Assembly: GCF_023715605.1 (NCBI RefSeq)
Contig: NZ_JAMBOL010000013.1
Location: 1-64,000, forward strand
DNA length: 64,000 nt
Reading direction: 5' to 3'
Source: Halalkalibacter oceani
GTDB taxonomy: Bacteria > Bacillota > Bacilli > Bacillales > Bacillaceae_D
Shown here piece after piece: positions 33,695 to 43,092 of the stretch; position 1 is the stretch's first letter, and every line of letters begins with the position of its first letter. The position numbers and the translations under genes were made by a program. The notes under the pieces are model-generated. The model searched no databases. It was not told where the DNA came from and worked only from the letters and a program-made list of their open reading frames with translations.

Positions 33695-33712
33695 TTGCTT
33701 CCCCTCCTGCTC

Positions 33713-34810
33713 CTAATCACGTCTTGATAAAATATGGTGTTCCTGCTGCAAAAATTGTCTGCGCGACCGTCTCAGCCGAGCAATCCGCTCTTCAGCCATG
33801 CGATCAGCCGCCTGATACGTCGGAATCGCATCGCGGTTAGAGATCTCAAATACTTTCGCAACATTTTGGTAAATACCTTCAACTTTTTTCATCGCACGTT
33901 CACGGTTATAGCCGTTCAATTCATCCGCGACATTAATCACCCCGCCGGCATTAATCACATAGTCGGGCACATATAAAATCCCCATCTCATGGACCACATT
34001 ACCGTGCCGGTCTTCTTTAAGCTGATTATTGGCGGCACCGGCAATGACTTTTGCTTTCAGTTGCGGAATTGTTTGATCATTGATTACGGCTCCTAAGGCG
34101 CAGGGGGCAAAAATGTCACAATCGACTTGATAAATGTCATCAATGTCCACTGCCTTTGCACCAAACTCGTTGACCGCCCGCTTCACTGCTTCCCGATTAA
34201 TATCGGTCACAATCAGCTGTGCCCCCTCTTCATGAAGATGCTTGCATAAATGATAGGCGACATTTCCAACGCCTTGCACCGCGACAGTTTTGCCGCTCAG
34301 CTGATCAGAGCCAAACGCCTCCTTCGCCGCGGCCTTCATCCCGACATAGACGCCGTACGCTGTCACAGGTGATGGATTCCCGGAAGCACCGAATGCTGGT
34401 GAGATGCCGGTTACATAGTCCGTTTCCTCATGAATCGTATCCATATCCTCGACGGTCGTACCGACATCCTCCGCCGTAATGTAGCGTCCATTTAGCCCCT
34501 GGATATAACGGCCAAAAGCGCGAAACATCTCTTCGTTCTTATCAGTACGCGGATCACCGATGATCACCGTCTTGCCGCCGCCGAGATTCAAGCCCGCAGC
34601 GGCATTTTTATAGGTCATTCCCTTTGCCAGACGCAGCGCATCTTCCAAGGCTTCCTCCTCGCTCTGATAGTTCCACATCCGCGTACCTCCGAGCGCCGGG
34701 CCGAGCGTCGTATCATGTATGGCAATGATTGCTTTCAATCCGGATAATTGGTCCTGACAAATGACAACTTGCTCATAATCATATTTTTCCATATAAGAGA
34801 ATAGCTTCAT
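33713..34810 (-). CDS. bcd: Leucine dehydrogenase (branched-chain amino acid dehydrogenase)
   Basis: A 365-residue Glu/Leu/Phe/Val dehydrogenase. Catalytic region [24 protein letters not shown], then the dinucleotide motif [15 protein letters not shown] and [14 protein letters not shown]. It deaminates Leu, Ile and Val to the keto acids used by the BKDH complex. First gene of the sigma-54-dependent operon; a -24/-12 promoter lies about 45 bases upstream. The ptb and buk genes that flank bcd in B. subtilis are absent. Confidence 0.95.
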   Translation of the reverse strand: MKLFSYMEKYDYEQVVICQDQLSGLKAIIAIHDTTLGPALGGTRMWNYQSEEEALEDALRLAKGMTYKNAAAGLNLGGGKTVIIGDPRTDKNEEMFRAFGRYIQGLNGRYITAEDVGTTVEDMDTIHEETDYVTGISPAFGASGNPSPVTAYGVYVGMKAAAKEAFGSDQLSGKTVAVQGVGNVAYHLCKHLHEEGAQLIVTDINREAVKRAVNEFGAKAVDIDDIYQVDCDIFAPCALGAVINDQTIPQLKAKVIAGAANNQLKEDRHGNVVHEMGILYVPDYVINAGGVINVADELNGYNRERAMKKVEGIYQNVAKVFEISNRDAIPTYQAADRMAEERIARLRRSRRQFLQQEHHILSRRD

Positions 34811-34852
34811 GCTTTTTCCTCCTTAAAGTGAACCATTGTTGCTTTTCATCAC

Positions 34853-34868
34853 GCAAGTTCTATGCCAA
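34853..34868 (-). promoter_or_regulatory. Sigma-54 (SigL) promoter of the bkd operon
   Basis: On the minus strand TTGGCATAGAACTTGC matches the sigma-54 consensus TTGGCAC-N5-TTGC with both invariant GG and GC. It sits 43 bases before bcd, directly downstream of the sigma-54 activator gene bkdR. Confidence 0.85.
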
Positions 34869-34933
34869 CCTACTATCCGCTTCGGAAATTGCCATTTCTT
34901 CACATATCTCGTTCCAATCTCACATTCTCACCA

Positions 34934-34980
34934 TGCAAAATTTTGCACATCACGCAACAAATTGCATGCACATTTATGCA
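34934..34980. promoter_or_regulatory. Candidate BkdR enhancer sites
   Basis: Contains the perfect palindrome TGCAAAATTTTGCA (34934-34947), GCAACAAATTGCATGC, and TGCACATTTATGCA (34967-34980, overlapping the end of bkdR). Repeated TGCA half-sites 70-120 bases upstream of the sigma-54 promoter are where an activator of this type would bind. Confidence 0.6.
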
Positions 34981-37019
34981 AGGTCATACTTGTGAAGCTT
35001 GTAATATAAGTTTCGTAAGGAAATGCCAAGCTCCTTCGCCGTCCTCGTCCGGTTGCCGTCACACTGCTTTAAGGAGTGCAGAATAATTTGCTTTTCATGC
35101 TGCGCCATTTTCTCTTCCAGCGTGCTGCCATCCGCTTTGCTTTTCAATCGTCTGGCCGCTTCCACCGGCTGCTCATACAATGGCGGAAGATCCTCCCGTT
35201 CAATGATTTGCCGTGATGGTTCCATATAAATCATCGTTCTGCCTAGCACATTCTCAAGCTCCCGGACATTTCCCGGCCAATGATAAGCCTTCCATTCAGC
35301 AAGTGCTTCATCCGAGACAGATTGGACAAAACGGCCGTAATCGTGATTGAGCTTCGCCAGCAAATGGGCGACAAGCTGCTCCAGATCCTCGATCCGCTCC
35401 CGCAAAGGCGGAATATGGATTGGCATTTTATTAATGCGATAGTACAAGTCTTCACGAAAACGCTGCTCGGCAACCGCTTTTTCTACATTCATATTTGTCG
35501 CAGCAATCACCCGGACATCAATCGCAATCGGCTTCGTCCCCCCTACGCGCACAATTTCCTGTTCCTGCAGGACGCGGAGCAGTTTGGCCTGCATCGCCGC
35601 TGACAGCTCACCGAGTTCATCAAGAAAGATGCTGCCTTGATCTGCTTCTTCAAACAATCCCCGCTTGCCACCGCGTTTCGCCCCCGAAAACGCTCCTTCT
35701 TCATAGCCAAACAACTCGCTTTCAAGCAGCTGTTCCGATAAGGCCGCACAGTTGACCCTGACAAAAGAATGCCTTCTTCTCTCGCTTTGATTATGTATCG
35801 CATGGGCAAAAAGCTCCTTGCCAGTGCCGGATTCCCCGCGCAGCAAAATCGTCACAGGGGTCGCCGCTGCCAGCTTCGCCTGATTAATGGCGAGCTGCAT
35901 TTCAGCTGACGTGCCGACAATATCAGCAAAGGAATATTTCGCTTCGAGTGTCCGAATTCGCCGTTTCGCTTTTTCCAGCTGGGCATGGAGGGAATTCAGC
36001 TCCGAGACATCGTGAATGACACCGACGCTTCCACGCGTCTTTTGATCAACGATGATCGGCGCTACGTTAACAATCACATCTCTTTTTTTCGGACCAACCT
36101 TCAAAGGGACTCCCCGTACCGGCTGGCCTGTTTTCAGCACTTGAAAATGCATGCTCTCCCCTTCGGAAATATCCGCTGTCGCCGGATGACCGATCACCTC
36201 CTCCGGCAAAAGACCGGTTAAGCGCGTATAAGCCGGATTAATCATTAAGCCGTTCCCATTTTCATCAACGACCGAGATCGCATCATCCGAAGATTGAATA
36301 ATTGCTTCAAGCATCGTCTGGATTTCTTTCAAATTGCTTACTTGATCCGTCATCGCCACGAGATCGGTGACATCCTTGAATACGCCAAGGGCTCCGATAC
36401 AGTGACGCCCTTCAAATAAAGGCACCCGAGTCGTCACAATCACCGTCCCATTGCTAAGCTGCTGGCGGCGGTTATATTCAACCTCCATCGTCTGTACGAC
36501 CCGTGGCAATCCGCTTGACGGAAGGACGGCAGTGATCGGCCGGCCGATTGCTTGCTCCGCGTCGACACCGACGATTTTTGCCGCGGCTTGATTACAGATC
36601 AGTATCCGTTCATTGCGGTCAATCGCAATCATCCCGTCATGAGTCGCATTTAAGATCGTTTCCTGCAGAGAGGTCTGCTGATTCAATTGCTGGATCAATG
36701 TATCCTTTTCCCTCAATAGCGAAAAAAACAAACGCGACAGTTCTGACGGAACGACAAGTGTCCGCTCCGTAAAATCAGCCTGTAAGGATGCAGCAACATC
36801 CGGATCACCCGTCACTTCAAAAACAAAATCAAACTGTTCTCCAATCAGGTTGTGCCACGTCGCCGCGGTCACAAGCTGATGCTGCCGGGCCAGCGCCAGG
36901 CCGGGCGCTTCTGGATCACGGTCGACAACCGCCGCGACATGAATATGCTCCATCTTCATCAGCATTTGAAAGAGGGCCACCCCTCCTCGTCCTGCGCCAA
37001 CAATCATTGCTCGCTGCAT
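34974..37019 (-). CDS. bkdR: Sigma-54-dependent activator BkdR
   Basis: A 681-residue activator: N-terminal Rossmann-like domain ([13 protein letters not shown], residues 1-100), two PAS domains (about 120-230 and 240-350), an AAA+ domain with Walker A GESGTGKE and the sigma-54 contact loop GAFSGA (Thr of the usual GAFTGA replaced by Ser), and a Fis-type HTH at the C-terminus ([21 protein letters not shown]). It drives bcd-lpdV-bkdAA-bkdAB-bkdB from the downstream -24/-12 promoter. The Rossmann domain may sense a nucleotide or metabolite. Confidence 0.95.
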   Translation of the reverse strand: MQRAMIVGAGRGGVALFQMLMKMEHIHVAAVVDRDPEAPGLALARQHQLVTAATWHNLIGEQFDFVFEVTGDPDVAASLQADFTERTLVVPSELSRLFFSLLREKDTLIQQLNQQTSLQETILNATHDGMIAIDRNERILICNQAAAKIVGVDAEQAIGRPITAVLPSSGLPRVVQTMEVEYNRRQQLSNGTVIVTTRVPLFEGRHCIGALGVFKDVTDLVAMTDQVSNLKEIQTMLEAIIQSSDDAISVVDENGNGLMINPAYTRLTGLLPEEVIGHPATADISEGESMHFQVLKTGQPVRGVPLKVGPKKRDVIVNVAPIIVDQKTRGSVGVIHDVSELNSLHAQLEKAKRRIRTLEAKYSFADIVGTSAEMQLAINQAKLAAATPVTILLRGESGTGKELFAHAIHNQSERRRHSFVRVNCAALSEQLLESELFGYEEGAFSGAKRGGKRGLFEEADQGSIFLDELGELSAAMQAKLLRVLQEQEIVRVGGTKPIAIDVRVIAATNMNVEKAVAEQRFREDLYYRINKMPIHIPPLRERIEDLEQLVAHLLAKLNHDYGRFVQSVSDEALAEWKAYHWPGNVRELENVLGRTMIYMEPSRQIIEREDLPPLYEQPVEAARRLKSKADGSTLEEKMAQHEKQIILHSLKQCDGNRTRTAKELGISLRNLYYKLHKYDLA

Positions 37020-37272
37020 GAAAAGAATCCCCTCCTAAAAAATTAAGACCGGGTCCTAATTGCTGCTAATAATTTCTCTCTCTTCACTATTACGCAAATG
37101 TCACAAAGATGCAACTCCTAAGATTGTACATCAGCAAAAAAATCCGCTAAACTGATACTAAACAAGAAAAATTCCGGATCATAAATTTTATTTTTATCAC
37201 CTGATTTTTATGAGTTATCTCGTTCAAGCGAAGCACACTGAGATGGAATTCATACATGAAAGAGGAATGAAG

Positions 37273-37515
37273 ATGGGACGTTTTATCGCATTGATGATTA
37301 TGATCATTCCGATCATTGTCGCCGGCTATGGCATTAAGCAAATGAGAGATACGATTTTTCAAATCAGCAATTCTCCTTACCCTAATTTAACGCTGCAATT
37401 CGCAGCAGGATTTGTCCTGTTTCTTGCAGGGCTCAGCTTTATCGGCGGGTTCATTTTTTATCGCGATCGAAAAAACGGGAAAATCGCCCCCCGGTTTCAA
37501 AAAAGAAACAAGTAG
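37273..37515 (+). CDS. DUF2627 family membrane protein (YqzF-like)
   Basis: An 80-residue protein with two membrane helices (about 2-18 and 40-61) joined by GIKQMRDTIFQISNSPYPNLTLQF, and a basic tail (RDRKNGKIAPRFQKRNK). It matches the DUF2627 family found next to bkdR in Bacillus genomes; function unknown. ATG 37273 has AGAGG at 8 bases; earlier ATGs lack spacing. Divergent from bkdR. Confidence 0.8.
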   Translation: MGRFIALMIMIIPIIVAGYGIKQMRDTIFQISNSPYPNLTLQFAAGFVLFLAGLSFIGGFIFYRDRKNGKIAPRFQKRNK

Positions 37516-37546
37516 CTGCTTACACAGCCATCGCTTTACCCTCGAC

Positions 37547-37597
37547 AAGGGGTTGGGCAAAAGGATTAACAGCCTTTTTCCCAACCCCTTTTATTTT
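37547..37597. terminator. Bidirectional terminator
   Basis: AAGGGGTTGGG (37547-37557) pairs with CCCAACCCCTT (37580-37590), followed by a T-rich run on the plus strand. It lies between two convergent genes and overlaps the stop codon of the PNPT gene. Confidence 0.85.
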
Positions 37598-38385
37598 TTG
37601 GAAACTCCAAGCTGGTCGAGTCTTTTGAGCACTGTCCAGCGCTCAATCACGGCCGAGAGTGAGATTTTCTCAGCAAGGATCATCATCACGAAAACAAAGA
37701 GCAGCACGCCGGACTGAACGGACACTTCACTATGATGAATCAAAATAACAGCGAAAATCGCTCCGGTAACTGTTGCCCCATTATCGCCAAGCATCACTTT
37801 CCGATGCCCTTCAAGGACAAATGAAATATAGAAGACCGCCAGCACCGTTACGACAAATAGCAGCGGAGGTAAAGGAAGAAGGTAAAATAAAAGAACGGTA
37901 AAACAAAGCGCTACTTTCCAGACACGCAATGGCCTTGTGTCAAACAGGTTCATCACATGCGGAAGACCGGTCAGTAAAAAAAACGCCAGCAGATTTTGCA
38001 TGAAGGTCATCGGCTGCTTTGACCAGAGATAAAGCAGGGCGACGATGATCGTTCCTCCTGCTTTTAACAGCCCTGTCGTTACTTTGCGGTGCTCCCTTGC
38101 AAAAACGAGATGGCCTTTTAATCCTTTAGGATAGCTTGTTCCAAGACGATCATCAATAAAGCCAAGCAGCCAGACACTAAAAATAAAAAGAAAGGCTTGA
38201 AACGAAAACACTTCATCCTGGAAAGGAGGAAAAGAATAGAGAACGCAATAGCTGTAAAAAATCACGACACCGAGACTGTAAGGAACAAGCTGACATTGAT
38301 AATTTCGCACGGCGAGCTGCATCGACTGAAAGGCAATCATGCTCAAATAAGCAATGAGCGGCAATGTTAGTAATAAAATAATCAT
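37591..38385 (-). CDS. MraY/WecA-like membrane glycosyl-1-phosphate transferase (PNPT family)
   Basis: A 264-residue protein with about eight membrane helices. Diagnostic motifs: GFIDDRLGTSYPKGLKGH near residue 75 (the DDR of MraY/WecA) and VMLGDNGATVTGA near residue 205 (the GDN/S motif). It is shorter than typical MraY or WecA (about 320-350). It probably transfers a sugar-phosphate to a polyprenyl phosphate, or is a degenerate relative. It directly follows a GT2 gene and a steA homologue, so a cell-envelope role is likely. Confidence 0.75.
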   Translation of the reverse strand: MIILLLTLPLIAYLSMIAFQSMQLAVRNYQCQLVPYSLGVVIFYSYCVLYSFPPFQDEVFSFQAFLFIFSVWLLGFIDDRLGTSYPKGLKGHLVFAREHRKVTTGLLKAGGTIIVALLYLWSKQPMTFMQNLLAFFLLTGLPHVMNLFDTRPLRVWKVALCFTVLLFYLLPLPPLLFVVTVLAVFYISFVLEGHRKVMLGDNGATVTGAIFAVILIHHSEVSVQSGVLLFVFVMMILAEKISLSAVIERWTVLKRLDQLGVSKK

Positions 38386-38387
38386 GG

Positions 38388-39050
38388 CTACTGAGCCTCA
38401 CGCAGCTGTCGTTCAATTTCAAGCCATTGCTTCAGCCGATGGAGAAATCCCCGGATATTTTTTCCCATTTCCCGGTGCGTCATCCGCGTCACCATCTCTT
38501 GGCAAGTCGCCCCGGCGCGAAGCAAATCGAGTGTCATCTGCGCCTCCACGCCAAAACGTTTATAGTCCTTTTCCAGCAAAACAGGGAGCCATTTCCTCCG
38601 AAAAACCCGCTGGCCTGAAAGCGGAGAAGCAAGCTTCACCCCCGTTTTCCGGTAAATCATCGCCTGAACTCTACGTTTTACCAGTCCGAAGCCAGCCCGC
38701 TTCCCGGGTTTCATGACTGAAATGACGAGGTCGGCCTCTTCCCTTTCCAACGCCTCGATCAACGCTCCGATTTCCTCGGCGCTTTCCCCAAGGTCGGCAT
38801 CAAGACAAATAATGATGTCACCTCTAGCCTCTTTCCAGCCTGCCTGAAGGGCAAAGCCTTTGCCCATGTTTTCTGGAAAAGTAATCAGCTTGTCTGCATA
38901 GCGCTCGGCAATCAGTTTTGTGTTGTCCTGACTGCCGTCATCGATGACTATGATTTCCGCTCGTTCCGTAAAACGCTGAATGGCAAGAAGCGTCTTTTCA
39001 AGGTAGCTCTCTTCATTATAGGCAGGAATGATAAAGGATTGTTTAATCAT
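38388..39050 (-). CDS. Family 2 glycosyltransferase
   Basis: A 220-residue GT-A enzyme: IIPAYNEESYLEKTLLAI, IVIDDGSQDNT, the DxD motif LDADLGE near residue 84, and SPLSGQRVFRR (QxxRW-like). No membrane segment of its own. It resembles dolichyl-phosphate-mannose-synthase-like GT2s acting on polyprenyl phosphates. Its start overlaps the end of steA by 8 bases; the PNPT gene follows 2 bases later, so all three are translated together. Confidence 0.85.
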   Translation of the reverse strand: MIKQSFIIPAYNEESYLEKTLLAIQRFTERAEIIVIDDGSQDNTKLIAERYADKLITFPENMGKGFALQAGWKEARGDIIICLDADLGESAEEIGALIEALEREEADLVISVMKPGKRAGFGLVKRRVQAMIYRKTGVKLASPLSGQRVFRRKWLPVLLEKDYKRFGVEAQMTLDLLRAGATCQEMVTRMTHREMGKNIRGFLHRLKQWLEIERQLREAQ

Positions 39051-40167
39051 GATGAAGAGCCTCCTTCTTTTTCCATTCGTTAAACCGTTCCTGAATTAAT
39101 TGATACAAGCTTCTGCTATAAGTCTGCAGCTTTGCCTGCAACAAATTCGGAAATACGCCCTCCGCTTTGCCGTAAAGAGTATGAATGCCTTTTAAGTCTG
39201 TAATTTTTTCTCCGGCTTGAATGCGCGCCAGCCAGGTTGCCCCCATCCCGGCCCGTCCTTTTTCCAGAAATTCGATCATTCCGATTCGACAGCCGATCAA
39301 ATACATATGATCTGCTCCGGCCCAGAATGCGGCTGAAATCGCCACATCTTCACTTGTACCGACAAAGCAGATTGTCTCGGCTGTTAATCCTAATGCCTCG
39401 AGACGGGATTTTCCGGGCGAATGGCCGTCAGGATGCTGATGACAGAGCAGAGTCGCCCCACATGTTAATGCCTCACCGCTTACTGAATCCATATCGCCGA
39501 TGATGAAATGCGGACATATTCCTTGTCGCAGCAGACCATCCGCTGCCCCGTCCACAGCCATAATGACCGCCGATTTCTTAAGCAACTTTGAGCGAACGAC
39601 ACGAATATCCTTCTCATAATTCGTATTGCGGGCGACGATGAAAACAGGCCTCCCCTTAATGGATTGAAGAACGGGCGGCAAGTGAAATGCCGATTGAAAC
39701 CAGCCGCTCTCTCTCTCTGCATAGTGAAGGGTATTTTCCACAAACCCGGCAAAAGCGGTGGAAAAATGTCGTTCAGCCTGGCGCAGCTTTTCCTGCAGCA
39801 TTCGCTCATTGTACCGTAGCAGCTTTGCCGCCAAAACAGGGCGGGTATTAACGGATATAAACAACTCATCACCGATAATCACCGCCGCTTCTCCATTGAA
39901 CGGGAGCGCTCTTTTTTCCTGCTGCAGCACATCATATACAGCGATCCCGGCTGCAAGCAAGGTCATCACATGCTTTTGACGGTACTTTCCACTCATCGAC
40001 GGCTTGCCGTTAATAACCGCTTTTACGTTCGCTTTCACCAGGCTGTCGGCGGCGACGCCATCTAAATCCTCATGCCATAAAAAAACAATCGTCTGCTGTG
40101 GAACATAGTGGAGCAATTCTTTTGTTTTTTCATGCTCATAAATCGGCCCTTTAATGATTTCTGCCAT
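39043..40167 (-). CDS. steA: SteA-like protein (putative cytokinetic ring protein)
   Basis: A 374-residue protein with a central thiamin-pyrophosphokinase-like fold (VDGAADGLLRQGICPHFIIGDMDSVSGEAL; LCHQHPDGHSPGKSRLEALGL; FVGTSEDVAISAAFWAGAD). It matches the SteA family, whose Corynebacterium member acts in cell separation. A C-terminal helix (LIQERFNEWKKKEAL) may contact a partner. Together with the GT2 and PNPT genes it forms an envelope or division module of unknown product. Confidence 0.8.
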   Translation of the reverse strand: MAEIIKGPIYEHEKTKELLHYVPQQTIVFLWHEDLDGVAADSLVKANVKAVINGKPSMSGKYRQKHVMTLLAAGIAVYDVLQQEKRALPFNGEAAVIIGDELFISVNTRPVLAAKLLRYNERMLQEKLRQAERHFSTAFAGFVENTLHYAERESGWFQSAFHLPPVLQSIKGRPVFIVARNTNYEKDIRVVRSKLLKKSAVIMAVDGAADGLLRQGICPHFIIGDMDSVSGEALTCGATLLCHQHPDGHSPGKSRLEALGLTAETICFVGTSEDVAISAAFWAGADHMYLIGCRIGMIEFLEKGRAGMGATWLARIQAGEKITDLKGIHTLYGKAEGVFPNLLQAKLQTYSRSLYQLIQERFNEWKKKEALHHD

Positions 40168-40348
40168 CGTGATCCCTCTTTACATCGTTTGTTCATAATA
40201 TAAGCAGTTTCAGCAGAATTATTAGCTTCAAAGAAAAAGACCCTTGTTGCCCAAGGATCTCCAGGGTTTGGCTCTTCAACCTCGCTACCGGGATGGGAGG
40301 CACGCTTTCGGCAGGCGGGCGCGTTGAATAGTTTCCTTCCTGCGCCAT

Positions 40349-40387
40349 AAGCCTGTTGTGAGACATTCACTCGCAACGGGCTTTTTT
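40349..40387 (+). terminator. Hairpin related to the composite repeat (uninterrupted form)
   Basis: AAGCCTGTTGTGAG (40349-40362) pairs with CTCGCAACGGGCTT (40370-40383), ending in T residues on the plus strand. It matches the hairpin that is split by the MITE at 28 and 44 kb, so it is the best model of the empty target. Confidence 0.7.
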
Positions 40388-41042
40388 ACTCAATCACGAC
40401 CGCCCGGGCCGGCGCTCCTTCAAACCCTTCAAGCTTTAACGGCAAGCAGATAAACTGAACACGTTCCTTCGTCACTTGTGAAAGGTTGCACAAATACTCA
40501 ATTAAGAGGATGCCGTTCTTTAAAAGCAGTTCATGCGTCGGCATATCTTTCACTTGAAAAGGGTTTTTACTGTCTATCAGCTTCAGTGGATAGTCCTGCG
40601 GAAAATCAAACGCCACAGCTTCCGGCTTTTTCTCAAGCAGCCACTGAGCCGCTTCCATCGTCACATAAGGAGCCTTTGACCAGAATTCACGCGTCTCATA
40701 CCCATACGTTTTATCCCAGCATGTTTTTAAAATGATAATTTTTTCATGATCTTTGATACCGGCATTTTGAAGATCTTCAACCGTAATGGCTTCGTCAGCT
40801 TTTTTCGAGGACAGATCTACCACTACCGCTTCCCCGCTGTAGGCATCGGCAGCCATTTCCTCCATCGTGTTCTCACCTTGCTTGCAGTGCAGCGGTGTAT
40901 CTACATGAGTAAAGGCATGAGCGCTGAGTTGCACACGGGATGAGCGAAAATCAGAGTCTTCCCCGAAGTCACTTGTAATATCATGGGTCACTTTCCAACG
41001 CCAGTGATCGCGGGCTGTCATAGAGACATCAATCATTTTCAT
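40386..41042 (-). CDS. Cyclase-family hydrolase (kynurenine-formamidase-like)
   Basis: A 218-residue metal-dependent hydrolase of the PF04199 cyclase family. The metal-binding motif appears as HAFTHVDTPLH (residues 42-52), a variant of HxGTHxDxPxH with Gly replaced by Phe; later HKIIILKT-like strand and a MPTHELLL segment. Relatives hydrolyse formamides or cyclic amides/esters. ATG 41042 is behind an excellent ACAGGAGGT; the frame to 41111 adds residues without a site. Divergent from a TRAP operon 226 bases away. Confidence 0.85.
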   Translation of the reverse strand: MKMIDVSMTARDHWRWKVTHDITSDFGEDSDFRSSRVQLSAHAFTHVDTPLHCKQGENTMEEMAADAYSGEAVVVDLSSKKADEAITVEDLQNAGIKDHEKIIILKTCWDKTYGYETREFWSKAPYVTMEAAQWLLEKKPEAVAFDFPQDYPLKLIDSKNPFQVKDMPTHELLLKNGILLIEYLCNLSQVTKERVQFICLPLKLEGFEGAPARAVVIE

Positions 41043-41267
41043 GGATAACCTCCTGTAATGGTTTCTCTTTTCTCGTTCAGAAAAAGGAAAATCACTAAAC
41101 ATACACAACAACCTTCACTATTGTAAGATTATTCAACTAAGCCGTCAATAATATTCAAATTATTTAGATTGTTCTATTTTTTAATGGATAATTATAGATT
41201 TATACTGTCTGGGGTGTCATCGCACCGACGATTTTAAAGTTCCAGAATGAAAGGTAGGTGATTTATT

Positions 41268-41750
41268 TTGAGTACGATTCCTTTTTTGAAAAAAGCACAA
41301 AACTATGTTTTTGGGTTAACGATTTTGTTTACTGTTCTTCTTGCCAATTATGCGGTTTTCAACAGATATATCTTGAAACAATCCCTTCCCTGGAGCGATG
41401 AATTGCTGAGATATATGTTTGTTTGGATTGTATTCATTGGGGCGGCAATCGTTTACAAGAAAGATCAGTTGGTCGATTTAACGTTAGTGACTGATTTTGC
41501 TAAAGGAAAATTTGCGTTACTTCTTGATTTATTGCGGCACCTGTTAACTTTTCTATTTATCGTTATGATTTCTTATCAAAGTTTTATCATTATGCGCGGA
41601 CAAATGAGCACAGGCGAAATATCAACAGCTATGGAAATCCCTGTTTGGATCATGACAGCAGGACTTCTGATTGGCGGTTGTTTATGGGCCGTTTTTGCCA
41701 TCTTTAAAATCTTAGCAGCGCTCAGACGTGTATTTACATCTTACGATTAG
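41268..41750 (+). CDS. dctQ: TRAP transporter small permease (DctQ), second system
   Basis: A 160-residue four-helix protein: FGLTILFTVLLANYAVFNRYI, the PWSDELLRYMFVWIVFIGAAIVYKKDQLVDL block, and TAMEIPVWIMTAGLLIGG. TTG start behind GGTAGGTGA. First of three TRAP genes on the plus strand, divergent from the cyclase-family gene. Confidence 0.9.
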   Translation: MSTIPFLKKAQNYVFGLTILFTVLLANYAVFNRYILKQSLPWSDELLRYMFVWIVFIGAAIVYKKDQLVDLTLVTDFAKGKFALLLDLLRHLLTFLFIVMISYQSFIIMRGQMSTGEISTAMEIPVWIMTAGLLIGGCLWAVFAIFKILAALRRVFTSYD

Positions 41751-41763
41751 AGGGAGATATTTT

Positions 41764-43029
41764 ATGGCCTTAATGATACTTGTTTTTTTCCTTCTTTTTT
41801 TAGTCCTGCGAGTCCCTGTCGTCATTGCTTTAGGGCTTTCCTCTTTAGTTTATATGGTCCTATTTATGGACATTTCGGTAATTGTGATTTCCCAACAAAT
41901 GATTAGTACGGTCAATACGTATGCCCTGTTGGCTATCCCTTTCTTTATTATTGCCGGTGGCTTGATGGAGGCAGGTGGTATTTCCAATAAGATTATTAAT
42001 TTTGCTAATGCTGCTGTAGGTTTTTTCCCTGGTGGACTTGCTCTTGTGATGATCGTTTCCAGCATGCTTTTTGCAAGTATGTCCGGATCAGGTGTTGCTA
42101 CCGCGGCCGCCTTGGGAAGCATTTTAATCCCGGCGATGGTTCGTTCGGGCTATGACCGCGATTTTTCCAGTGCGCTCCAGGCTTCATCAGCTATTGTGGG
42201 GCCGTTAATTCCACCAAGTATTCTGGCCGTCTTATACGCTGTGAGTGTAGGGGTGTCTGTTGGAGATTTACTTTTGGCGGGGCTGATTCCCGGCCTGATC
42301 ATGGTTTTATGTTTTATGATTCTCACGATTATTATTTCTGTAAAAAGAGGCTATAAAAGCGATATTACCTTTAGCTTCAGCAGGTTATGGAAAACATTTT
42401 TAGAAGCGATCTGGGCGTTGCTAATGCCGGTTATCATGATCGGAGGCATTTACAGCGGCATCTTCACTCCGACTGAAGCCGCCGCCGTCGGCTGTCTTTA
42501 TAGTCTGCTTGTCGGGCTGTTCATTTATAAGGGCTTTTCCATTTCTGAAATTCCTAACGTCCTCTATAAGTCCGGTTTGCTCGCGGCGGGTGTGATGGCG
42601 ATTGTCGCTACTTCTGCCGCCTTTAGCTGGGTGATTACGAGAGAAGGCTTGCCGCAGCTGCTTGCTGAATTTTTTACGGGAATCAGCTCTAACCAAATGG
42701 TCTTCTTATTTACCGCGGCCATTCTTTTACTACTAGTCGGTTGCTTTTTAGATTCTGCTCCGGCGGTGTTGATCATGGGACCAATCTTGGCTCCGGTCGC
42801 GCTTGAGTTTGGCGTCGACCCTGTTCACTTCGGTGTGATCGTTTTGGCCAGCATGTGTATCGGCTTAATCACTCCGCCAATCGGACTGAATTTGTTTGTC
42901 GTTTCAGGTGTTGCCAATCGGCCGATTCATAAAATCATTCCTGAAATTGGCTTGTTTTTCCTTGCTGCTATCATTTCACTGATCCTGATTATATTGTTCC
43001 CAGCGCTATCACTTGTTTTACTTAATTAA
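41764..43029 (+). CDS. dctM: TRAP transporter large permease (DctM), second system
   Basis: A 421-residue membrane protein with about 12 helices and the family motifs IPFFIIAGGLMEAGGI, SGSGVATAAALGSILIPAM, GPLIPPSILAVLYAV, and VILASMCIGLITPPIGLNLFV. ATG 41764 lies behind AGAGGGAG; the longer frame from 41728 overlaps dctQ. Energised by an ion gradient. Confidence 0.95.
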   Translation: MALMILVFFLLFLVLRVPVVIALGLSSLVYMVLFMDISVIVISQQMISTVNTYALLAIPFFIIAGGLMEAGGISNKIINFANAAVGFFPGGLALVMIVSSMLFASMSGSGVATAAALGSILIPAMVRSGYDRDFSSALQASSAIVGPLIPPSILAVLYAVSVGVSVGDLLLAGLIPGLIMVLCFMILTIIISVKRGYKSDITFSFSRLWKTFLEAIWALLMPVIMIGGIYSGIFTPTEAAAVGCLYSLLVGLFIYKGFSISEIPNVLYKSGLLAAGVMAIVATSAAFSWVITREGLPQLLAEFFTGISSNQMVFLFTAAILLLLVGCFLDSAPAVLIMGPILAPVALEFGVDPVHFGVIVLASMCIGLITPPIGLNLFVVSGVANRPIHKIIPEIGLFFLAAIISLILIILFPALSLVLLN

Positions 43030-43092
43030 CGATGTTTGCTTCGGCAAAGAAAGGTGAGGGAGAGAATATAAATTTATTTGGAGGTATCGTCG

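Noticed and set aside
41445-41458. GCAATCGTTTACAA, similar to the LacI-type operator
   Set aside because: Only one half fits and it encodes conserved residues of dctQ (AIVYK); far from any promoter of that cluster.
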